From NCBI RefSeq assembly GCF_037176765.1, contig NC_090025.1, positions 177,428,040 to 177,492,039 of the forward strand: a stretch of 64,000 nt of DNA, given 5' to 3'. The stretch comes from Anolis sagrei. Taxonomy: Eukaryota > Chordata > Lepidosauria > Squamata > Anolidae. This document shows positions 23,401 through 35,400 of this stretch, piece by piece. Under the pieces are notes generated by a model. That model did not search any database, was not told the origin of the DNA, and worked only from the letters and a program-made list of their open reading frames with translations. The translations under genes were made by a program, and so were the position numbers. Within the stretch, counting starts at the first letter, position 1. Every line of letters begins with the position of its first letter.

Positions 23401-26400
23401 TCACTATTGGCTGCTACTTCCCGGCGGAAGTCAGGTGGTGCAATACCGGCTAAGCAGTGTAATTTATCCAGTGGTGTAGGGCGCAGACACCCCGTGATAA
23501 TGCAGCATGTCTCATTAAGAGCCACATCCACTGTTTTAGTGTGGTGAGATGTGTTCCACACTGGGCATGCATACTCAGCAGCAGAGTAGCACAGCGCAAG
23601 GGCAGATGTCTTCACTGTATCTGGTTGTGATCCTCAAGTTGTGCCAGTCAGCTTTCGTATGAAACTCATACTGAAATGTTGTTTTGGATCCAGCAAGCAT
23701 TTGTACCTTTGTAGCCATTACGCTTTTGTCACAAGAATGCTACAAATAAATTGAGTTACTGTTTCATTTTAAACAAAGCCTCTCTTTCTATGTATCACCT
23801 CCAACTTGAGAAGTCATAAAAGAGGAAGAAGAATTAAACATTCTTTTATTCCTTGGTGTCATATTTGCACAGGCTAGCAGCCTGCCCCCTTCCTGACCGT
23901 TTTGCATTTCTGTCAGTGGTTCTCATCCTATGGGTCCCCAGGTGTTTTGGCCTACAACTCCCAGAAATCCCTGCCAGTTTACCAGCTGTTAGGATTTCTG
24001 GGAGATTTAGCCCAAAACATCTGGGGACCCACAGGTTGAGAACCACTGGGTTAGATAAATAAATAAAAGGACCCTTCCACCAAGCAACAAGTTTGAGTGC
24101 CTCACATATTGATTGGTGTCTGAAGATTTCAGCCAGTATTTCTTAAGTTGAGCATTTCATGGATTATTTTCTAACCAGAAATAAAACACAGGTGAAGAGA
24201 GAAGTGATGGGGAGAAATGGCTCTTTTAAAAATAGTCATCAGATGATTTGGTATTGCAAAACCACACGGTGGCACTATAGTTCTTTCTTTAGTAGCCAAA
24301 TGAAGGTGATGTTGTGTCATCCTAATTGCAAAGCAGATGAAACAAAAAGCCAGAGGAACAGACACGGTATTGCTCTAGAAAGAAAGAAGGACCCATCGGC
24401 TCTGCTTTCTTTACTCTGGTCAGGAAGCCACCAAAAGCCATCAGTGTCACAATTTTTGTCAAGTTGGCATTTCAAAGATGCAGCAACAGAAAATGAGGTC
24501 CCACACTTACCTATGTATAAGTAGACCCATTTTGGGGGTCATTTTTTTTACATATGGTAGCTTGCAGGACCCTTTTGGAATGTTTACTTAAAAGTATCAT
24601 TTTTTCAAATCCAGAAGTGGTATTCTGACTACTTTGGTCTCATTCTTTTCATTTTACGGCATTTTGACAGCCTGCTTAGCCCCTAGAAAATCAGTCCAGA
24701 ATCCTAAAACAGTTGCCCATCCTGCAACCATGTGGTTCGCTTTGGCTCCTCCTTTAGCGTGGTTTTGCTTGTAGTGCTTTTTATTGAAAAACACATATAA
24801 TAATAATATTTATATTTGTCCTATCTCTCCAAAGGGACTCAGGGCGGTTTACAGACCAAAGTAACAAAGTGGCAAATATTCATTGCCAAAACGAACAAAG
24901 AATAACAAGAGTAAATGGTGTGGCCCTCCTGGGCCGTTGGTTCTGTGGCAGCCTCAAGGAGGGCAATGGGGCCCAGGGAGGGAGGCACATGGATGTTTCT
25001 AACAGTTACTTATTTATTTATTTACAGTATTTATATTCCGCCCTTCTCACCCCACAGGGGACTCAGGGCGGATTACAATGTACACATATATGGCAAACAT
25101 TCAATGTCAAAGACACACAACACATATAGACAGACAGTCAGAGGCTATTTAACATTCCAATTTTCTGGCCACCAGGGGAGCCGTCGCTTCACCGTCCATC
25201 TGCGACACTGATTAAGTACTTCCGTATTCCCAGCATGCTTTGCTGGGGTGCTTTGCTGGAGTCTTTTATGGCTTTGTCAATTAGTTAAATTAATCTCCCC
25301 ACACATAGGTGGTACCTAATTTTCCTACTTGACAGATGCAACTGTCTTTCAGGTTGCAAAGGTCGGCAAGAAGCTACACAATTGGCTGAAAGCTCACTCC
25401 GACCCGGGTTGGCTTCGAACTCATGACCTTTTGGTCAGAAGTGATCTTAATGCAGTTGACACTCAGCCAGCTGCACCACAGTCCCTGTGCTTTAGATAGC
25501 ATCTCAGAAACTCGAAAATTACCGGAAGAGTTGTCCAGAGAAAAGGGTTCTGTGTCTTCTATTGCACTGTTCTCCCTTCCATATTTGTAAGTCACAGCAG
25601 CCCATTTCCAGCATGACCAACAATGTGGAGTTTGGGGGTTGAGGTGCTGCCCTGCATCTGATGTGCCTCATAATTCAAAGTTCCAGAAAACCTTCGTTTA
25701 TATAACCTATAGGGGTCTTACCTGGGAGATGGCATGGTTAGTAGCAGAACCTTTCCTTCCTTAGAGAGCTGGTACCAAATATTGGAGTTGGGTGTGTGTA
25801 TTTCGGAAACTTATTTTTAGGGCAATAATTACAGGGTTTACTTTTTGAACTATGCCCACAGGGGGCTAACTCTTATACTCAAAATACACAGGGGTTTTTT
25901 GTTTTGATTTGTTTTTTGGGTTTCTTTTTTATAAAATGACATTTTTTTCATTACTGCTGGGAAAATATAAGAAGATTACCAGTGGAAAGCAAAAAAAAAA
26001 TTCTGTAAAATTCTGTCAGTGCGACAGTAGGTTTGCCCAAATAATGTCTCAACTGGAATCCCACTCAGACTGACATATGACAACTTTGAGAGGAATAGTA
26101 GGGCCCGTTTATGGTTTTGATCATGCATGTAAACAAAGACTGAGGCAATCCAGCAGTTAAGTTTTTTAAAGGTTGAAAAACAACTTCAGAATATTTTGCT
26201 GCCTGAATTGCAGATAGCTGATTTCCGGGAACAGCTGCTCCAAAGCGCAGGTGCCAGTGCTGACAGGATTGAAGAGTTCTCCTGTGGTGAGTGCTTTTTT
26301 CAGGTGGGGAATGTGCTTTTTGTGTCAGAAATCACAACAGGTGGGCCCAGGCAGATGGGGTGGCACTGCGTGGGGCTGAGCTTTGCTTGCTCTCCCTCCT

Positions 26401-29400
26401 TCCCTGCCAAAATGCCACAGCTGACAGCAACTCCTCTTGTCATTCAACTCTGGCTGTGCTTTACATGGGGAACCTCAGCCAGCATCATCTGGCAATAGCA
26501 GCTGTGTTTCCACCCCTCTGAAACGGGAATTGAAGGGAGGACCATTGTGGTTTTTTTCCCCCAAACTAAGATGGGGAATGTAATTATGGCACCAGTGGTC
26601 TGCATATCGCAAATTTGTATAAATTGAGTGTGGCTTGTTTAAGATAAGGCAATATGTCAATCACAACTGAAAATGGTAAAAAAATGTTGTGTGGAGTGTT
26701 CTTTAGGAGGACGACCTGCTAGATTCAATTATAAGGTACTTTGTTCCATACCACATGCTCACTGGCTTTTGATTTTCCTCTTCAACATTCCATGCAGACC
26801 GTCTATAGCAGCATTTCTCAATCTGGGGGGGGGGGGGGGGGTCACGAGGGGGTGTCAGAAGGATCAGCAGAAACAATCAGGAAACACAGTATTTTCTGTT
26901 GGTCATAGAGGTTCTGTGTGGGAAGTTTGGCCCAATTCTATTGTTCGTGGGGTTCCGAATATCCTTTGATTGTAGGTGAACTATAGATCCCATCAGCTAC
27001 ACTCACAAATGTCAAGGTCTATTTTCTCCAAACTCCTTCAGTGTTCACATTTGGGCATATTGAGTATTCATGCCAAGTTTAGTCCAGATCCATCCTTGTT
27101 TGAGTCCACAGTGCTCTCTGGATGTAGGTGAACTACAACTCCAAAACTCAAGGTCAATGCCCACCAAACCCTTCCAGTATTTTGTACTGGACATGGGAGT
27201 TCTGTGTGCCAAGTTTGTTTCAATTCCATCGTTAGTGGGGTTCAGAATGCTCTTTGATTGTAGGTGAACTATAAATCCCAGCAACTACAACTCCCAAATG
27301 AGAAAATCAACACACACACCCCTAACCCCACCAGTATTCAGATTTGGATGTATTGGGTATATGTGCCAAATTTGGTCCAGTGAATGAAAATACATCCTGC
27401 ATATCAGATATTTACATTATGATTCATAACAGTAGCAATATTACAGTTATGAAGTAGTGACAAAAACAATGTTATAGTTGGGGGTCACCACAACATGAGG
27501 AACTGTATTAATGGGTCACGGCATTAGGAAGGTTGAGAAACACTGAACAGTACTAAGTTCTTAAGTTTCTTTTAGGCTATGTTTTGCCCCCCCCCCCCCC
27601 CCACTTTTTCTTTCTTTCTTTAATAAGCCCCTTGGGATTTTTGTACATCTGCCAACCTTCCCCCTCCTCCTTGTGTTCATCCCTCCTCCTTGCGTGGGGG
27701 TGGTTTTGTTTTGATTACATAAGAACAGGTGCTCAGAGAAGTTCACTATTAGCATAAGCACGATGTTACTTGAGAGCCAAGCCATCTTTTCTCCCTTTCC
27801 TGCCAAAACAGAGACAATTTTTGGGTGGTATTTCAAAGGCTTATTTTCTTTTGGAGATTATTGGCGGCTTAGGATATTGTCATGTAAACATGTCTAACCT
27901 CTTCCCAAATGTTCTGCCTAAGATGGAATGAGAGAAGTGTCATTCAGTGGCCAGCATACTGTAAGTGGTATACCTAGGTGTAAACTAGCCTTGTGCTGGA
28001 ATATATTTATTTCTGGTCACTGTAGAAGTTGGTATCCCATTCCTCCATCCTCAGTAAACAAAGTCCTTCACCTGCTATGGAGGCACTGAACCTCTTCGCC
28101 AGCCATTCCATGCCTGATGGAGAAGCATCTGTCAACGTCCCCAGAATTGGATGCAAAATGATTGAACTCCCTACAGAAATTTCTGAAGGATCTCAACAAG
28201 CAATGTAATCACTTTGCATCTGCTTACGGAGACGTAGTGAAGTGATTTTCTGATCTTCTTACCCTGATCTCCACAAGGTTCAGAATGCCTTGGAGAAGGG
28301 CTGTGGTAGCTCATTATAGCAAAGTTCCTGATGTTCAACTACTACATTACACTGCATTACCCATGCAGAATTGTTGTGACCCATGTGGATGACCAGAGCT
28401 TGGAAAAATAAGGAACACTGCTTTTATTGTGCATTCCTTTGTGGGCCCTTGTGTGCTGAGAGATTATAAACAAAGACCATAAATAAATAAATAAATCGTG
28501 AAAAGGTAATATTTTCTATCTCTAAATTTCAAGGCAGAATTAGTACAGATTTCTTGTATTTATGGGATTCTGAAAATTCTGCTTTTCCAGACATTTTTCA
28601 GGGTCATGACCAAACTACCCCTCCCATTTCTTTTCTCTAATGTTTTAACAGCTTTTAAAAAGTATTGGGGATTCTAGTCTCTTCCTGACACTAGTTTAAT
28701 TTGCTTTTTTCAGTTATTCACATTGATCTGACAGTTCTGATTTAGAATATTTAAATGCTAGTAGGAGAAGGGTCTCTTTTTCATGCTGTTTGCTTGGTTA
28801 TTGAAATCTGCTGTGGGGACTGAGAGTACCTGCATGCAGAGGATCTATTATGCATCACTTGACTTATAACAGAACTGGGGAGCCTTTGGCCCACCGGTTT
28901 TTTTAGACTGCAGCTCCCAGAAGCACCTAACCAGGATGTTAAGTGGTAAGAGGCAGTAAGAGATGTAGGCCAAACCTCTGGGAGATGTAAGGTTGTCCTA
29001 TTCAGGTTACCAGCCCGTGTTACAAGACTCCTGTTCAGCTTTTCTGCCTCTTATTTTTCTGTCTATTGCTTGTTATCAGGTCATGTGATTCCCCCAGACA
29101 ACATTTTACCCATCATCCTCTGCAGCGGTCCATCCAATCAGCAGCTGGAATTCACCTATGAGAAAAGAGGCCTGCCTCAGATGGTCAGTATCTTTGTCCC
29201 TTTCTGTGGTGCTTCATGTTTTGGGCTCAGTGAAGGAGATAAAGACTAAATGGGGATGGCATTCTTATATGGACAAGGTTTTACACTGATTCCTCTGGAA
29301 AGAATCAGGATGTGGATTTAGAATACTTTCCTGGAGTATTTTGATCTTTTGAAGGTTGGTTCCTGGGGAAAAGAACTCAATCAATTCACATTTCTTTCTA

Positions 29401-32400
29401 ATGCGATGTTAAAAAGGGGTAGGCAACATGAAGGCTCTACACAGCATCTCTGGAGTTTTATGTGAATGCTCCGCTTTCATATGCAGGCATACCTCAGTTA
29501 ACTCAGTTTCCAACAGTGATGTTCTTCTTTTTTTTTTAACAAAGGCTTTTTTTGCCCACCCAGCTTCCTCTTCTCCTCTTTGTTCTCTGTTAGCTGGATG
29601 CTTTTTTAAAACATCTGAATTGGTAGGATGGTGAAGGAGGAATAGAGAAACACAGACTGATGGGTTGCAGCATAGACTATCTGCAGAAAACAATGAAATA
29701 AATCTTGAGCTGGGAAATCCAAGTACAAATCTGGTGTAACCGATGCCTTTTGGAACTGTGTTTGCATACCTGAAACAGGCCATGTAAACAAGCAGCTGCT
29801 TCTAGAATTATGTACTGAACTTGTATCAGCATCAAAAGTGAAAGAAAGGGGAGAACAGATTAGACCAGGTGACTTAAACCTGTGGCCCTCCAGGTGTTTG
29901 GGCTTCCAACTCCCAGAAGCCCTAGGCAACTTGTTCAATGGTCAGGAATTCTGGGAGCTGAAGTTCAAAACACCCGAAGAAGCGTGCATTAGCCCAACAA
30001 ATCAGCAGCTGCTCCCAGCATGTTAAAAAGGAAAAATAACAGATCTGTGAGTTGGGCACCAAAATGGAAATCGTAGGAGAAATGAAGGCTTTGGGGGAAG
30101 TAATCCCTGGATGTATTTTGGAAGAAGCTTTTAGGTGTGGTCTAGAAGGTTAAAAATGCAATGCATACTCAATTGTTTCTAGATAGATAGGTAGATAGAT
30201 AGATAGGGGGAATATTTGGTGGAATATGCCAAACTGCTCTTTTCTTCTTTGTGGTGTCTGTGAAAATCGAACTTATAGGATTTTCCTGCGCATGTGCAGC
30301 ATTTAGGAACCTTCTAGAACAGTGGTTCTCAACCTTTCTAACACCGTGACCCCTAAATATGGTTCCTCATGTTGTGGTGACCCCCAACCATAAAATTATT
30401 TTCGTTGCTCCTTTATAACTGCAATTTTGCTACTGTTAAGAATTGTAATGTAAATATCTGATATGCAGGATGTGTTTTCATTGTTACAAATTCAGCATAA
30501 TTAAAGCATCATGATTAATAAGAAAAAAATATGTTTGGAGAGTATGGAAAACAGATGATGGGATTTGCAGTACCTTCAACCGATTCAGCTCTGACTTCCA
30601 TAGACCACTGAGACCTCCACACAGAACTCCCGCGTCAAACAAAAAATACTGGAGGGGTTTGGGAGGAATTGGCAGTGATTTAAGGGAGATGTAGTTTACC
30701 TACATCTGGAGAGCATTGTGAACCCAAACAACTATGGATGTGGACCAAGTGTGGCACGAATATTCAATATGCCCAAATTTGAACACTGGCGGAGTTTGGG
30801 GAAAATAGACCCTGACATTTGGGAGTTGCAGTTGCTTGGAGGTATAATTCCCCTGTCATTAAAGAGCATCCAGAACTCCAACAATTATGGAATTGATCCA
30901 AACATGGCATACAGAACTCTCATGACCAACATAAAATACTGGAGAAGTTTGGGGACAATACCTTGACATTACGAAGTTGCTGTTGGTGCATTACGGAGGA
31001 GTCTGGACCCACATCCGATAGGGAGGCTCTTGCAGTGAGAACCGGGCATGGGAGGATCCACCACGCCGCCTGGCCTTACATGGAGCCTCTTGCCTGGCTC
31101 ACATCCCTGTTGGCTGGCAAGTGTTGAGAGCCAGGCAAGAGCCAGGCCTCGCACTTTGGAGCCATCAGCTGGCTTGCGGCCTTGCTGGCTGGGAAAACCT
31201 CACGACAGCCGAGGGAGGCTTCGCGTGATGCCAGGCCTTGCACTTAGGAGCCCTCGGTTGGGTTGCGGCCTTGCCGGAAGGCGGGAATGAGGCTCAGCCG
31301 AGGGAGACTTTGCACGAGGCGAGGTGGGTCCTCAGCTGGGTTGCGGCCTTGCTGGAAGGCGGGACTGTGGCCCAGCCAAGGGAGGCTTCGCGCATTGGGG
31401 GCAGGGCCTAAGGAGGCAGCCTCGCGACCCCTCCAAAATGGCCAAACAACCCTCCTGGGGGTCGCGACCGCCAGGTTGAGAACCGCTGTTCTAGAACTCT
31501 AGGATTGAAACATTTTGGCGCAGGCCCTGCCCACACTCCCCATGTAGTATAAAGCCCCCATTTGCCATGTTTGCTGGGGGGTGGATGATGGAAGTTGTCA
31601 TCCAGTACAGCTGGAAGGCATTATATTAAGGAGGGGGGCCTAGTGCCCCTCTTGCTGGAGTTGTTACATCACCTAGGGATGAATTGATTGATTTGTGTTA
31701 TGACCAGCATTTGGAATGAGTGCTTAGTTATCAGATACATTGCAGAGGCAAGCAGTTTATAGTAGGAACATTGGACCCACCAAATTCACTGCCAGTTGTA
31801 GCATCCTTTCACCAGGATTCGCCTTGAGTAATGGCGGTGCCTTGCTTTTAAGTAGGACCATTCCTCTTTTTTACCTACCATGTTGCCATTGGAGTTGGGG
31901 GCGAAAATGGGTGGCTTGGAGTCTGCAGTTGGGTTGCTCACTGAAGACCTTGCTAGTCACTGAATCTCCTTTTTTTCAGATGGAGGAGACAGGCAGGATT
32001 CTTTGCAACTTGTGCAACATTGTCCCTGGTGGGATGGTGTGCTTCTTCCCTTCCTATGAATATGAGAAGCAGGTGTACATGCACTGGGGCAAGACGGGGC
32101 TGCTAACTCAACTGGCTGCAAAGAAGAAGGTGATTGCACAGCCAGTGCTGCGAATGGGGTATTTGAATGGAAGCAGATCATTTTTAAAACCAAACAATTA
32201 TTGGCTGATTAGGGGCCTCTGCTCAGAGTTTTCATCTCTTTCCTTACATTGCACTCATTTCTTGCACAGTGAAGCGGAGAGGACATTTATATGGCAAATT
32301 CTGACCCAGTAATGAATAAATGATTTTTGCTGGATGCCTGATCATTTATACTCGGATCTAAATTACATTAACTGCTGCTACATGGTTTCTGGAAGTGCAG

Positions 32401-35400
32401 AGAGCATGATAGTATTTGCTTAGGATTCAGATTGAAACGGTACAAGCCAATCAGGGACTTTGTAATTGTTTTGTTTTTATTTTTGCAAATCAGAAGTTAC
32501 ATTTCTATAAACCGAATGGCCAGATCTTGCAGTTTATTTATTTACTTCACTTGTATACCACTTTTCTCACCCCAGGGAGGGACTCAGAGCAGTTTCCAAC
32601 ATACCTGTGGCAAAATTTAATGCCTCACATACATATGAAACCTAACATAAAAACAACAATAACATATAACTATCTATTATGCCAGGAGGGAGGGCGCTGA
32701 TCTAATTTCATTGGGGAGAGAGTTCTATAGTTGAGGAGCGACCACTGAGAAGGCCCTGTGTCTCGTCCCCACCAGTCGCACCTGTGAGGGGGGTGGAACT
32801 GAGAGCAAGGCCTCCCCGGATGATCTTAACCTTAGAGATGGTTCATAAAGAGAGATACGTTTGGATAGGTACACTGGGTTTCATTATTTATTATTATTAT
32901 TTATTTTAGTAGCCACAACTGTTCAATTGCAGCAAAGGGAAAATAAAATAAGATCAATGACAGTGAAAGGAATGGGGAAGAAGGCCATTCCTACCTCTGA
33001 CGTAATTTCTGTGATGGCAGAAGATTATCACACAAATAAGTTTCAGCTCTGTGGTGCAATGGGGGACTTTTGACAGGTTTTTGTTGTGGGGAGGTGATAG
33101 ATCAGCAATGAATAACTGTGTGATGGCCTCTATGGCTGTTTGCTACCTCCATGTGGTAACATCCATAGTCAAGAAGCGAATTGGACAGTAGTTTTGTGCT
33201 TAAAAGAGCTTAAACCACTTTCAGTTGATGCAATGCTGTAATCCATTTTAGTTTTTCACTCTTTTTGTACAGAAAAAGCTTGCCTCTATAGGTCACCAAG
33301 GCTCTTACTTTGTGTGTGCATGCATGTTTTCATGTAGCTTCCCTGTATAGTAAGTAACACATCATTCCTTTAACAGATTTTTCAAGAACCAAAGAGAGCC
33401 AACCAAGTGGAGCAGGTGCTGGCTGAGTATGCCAAGTGCATCAAGGTAGGTGAGGGAGGGAGGAATGGCAGGCTGCAAAGTCCTGGGGTAGGGCTGAGCA
33501 CAGTGTTTGTTCTATTATTTCTCCTTCAGCTTGCTGAACGTTTTTCTTTCCCTACCACAGCGTTGCAACCAAACAGTGGGGCCCATGACAGGTGCGCTGC
33601 TGTTTTCAGTAGTCGGTGGGAAAATGAGTGAAGGAATCAATTTCTCTGATGACCTGGGAAGGTAAATAACTAGCTTGTGAGCAACAGGCGTGGGTTGTGT
33701 ATAAGTGTGTTTATCTATTATGTCATCACTGCTTAACTTCCCACTCTTTCCACAGGTGTGTGATCATGGTGGGCATGCCCTATCCCAACATCAAGTCTCC
33801 AGAACTTCAAGAGAAAATCGCTTACCTTGATAAGACAATGGTATGTAGCCCCCACATTGCTTCTCAGCTAAGTTTGCTTGTTAAGCAGCATTCTGTAAAA
33901 GCAATACAAGAGTGTGTTTGCCTCAAGCATCTCTCCCTTCACAGTTGTGGTCTGCTGTGCTGTTAGCGATGAACAGAAGCTGAGGAAAAATTCTCCCAGT
34001 CTCACAGCCAGCATGGCCTGTCATAATTCTGGCTGGGTAGTTCTGGGAGCTGTGATTGAAACAGCTTATTATTTTTTCTTGTTGCAGTCACATTAATTAT
34101 AATGTCCAATGGGTTGGATCTAGTTTTTTGTGTGGATCTGGGCTGTAGATGTGTATTTCTCTGCCTCTTCTTTCTCCTCACAACAACCTCTAGTGCCTTG
34201 AAAATGCTAATGGAGAGTCTTGAGTCCCCTTGGGGAGATAGGGTGGGATATAAATAAAGTTGATTATGATTATGATGATTACTATTATGCTGAGGTGTGG
34301 TGTGCAGAGAGAAATGGAAACCTGCAGAAAATGCCAGAGACTTCAGGAAAAGACTTAGGATTGAAATATGTCCCACTACTGAAAGCATATCTTGAATCCA
34401 ATACCTTTTGAACGGAAAGCTTTTGCTTTGCAGCCTTTGCAATTTTTGAGGGAGAAAAGAAGTAATAATGGAATTTTAACTGCTACTTTACTGCTACTTT
34501 AGTGATTTGCGACAGTGACTCATAGGATCAGGTGGAAGAACTTGGGATTTGCTTATGAAACATGGGATTCCTTCGGTTGGTTTAACAGAAAATTAATTAT
34601 GACCAAGTTGAAGGGAAACCATGCATATTTCATTTTGCTTGAGTGGTTCATGGCTACTTGATGCTTCAATATTATCCATTCATGATGCATGTGTGAACTT
34701 TCCCTTAAAGCTACAAATGGAGCCAGGGGCAGTTCGTTGCATCCGGAAAATATTATACTGTTGTTTCTCTGTAAAAAGATTTATTTTTGGAAAGCGGCAG
34801 TAAAGAGAGAAGGGAAGCATCTGCCCCAGTTTTCTAAGAAGTGAGTTTCATGTTTTGTTTCTGTAGTATTTTCTGCTGTTTATGCTGTACCTAAACACTG
34901 CGGATGTTGTAGGCTTTCCATGGCATTTTTCTGTTCACTGGCTTTGAAAAGCATTTTATCTTCGCCTCTGCCCTCAAGCAGTTTGTCCTTGCCGTAGGCA
35001 TCCTAATAGTGTCTGTCATATTTCATTAGGGCAATGTGGTTTCCTTAGGAGCCCATCCTGTTAATCTCTCCTCAACCCAGATCCAACTAGGATTGGTAAT
35101 GTACCTTGACTAGAATACCCAGCCAACTTCTGCTTCTGTTCAACTATCTTGTACTTTTGAACTTGTCTATGAGGTATTAGTCTTTGTGACTGGTTAGGTA
35201 ACTGTGCTGCTTGGATATATGCTGGTATACTACTGGGAGGGAATGGAACAAGGCAGTTAGAAATGAAGGCGGGAATGGACAGATTGAGTCGCTCATTCAC
35301 TTTCTGCTGTCTTGGTTTCCTCTCTCCAGCCCAAAGCAGCAGGCCAGGCCCCAGGCAGGACGCTTATTGACAACTTGTGCATGAAAGCAGTCAACCAGTC

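Noticed and set aside
28078-28209. Open stretch [16 protein letters not shown]... in DDX11 intron 19
   Set aside because: Short, unmatched to any family I know, no splice sites or second supporting frame; kept only as an unexplained note.
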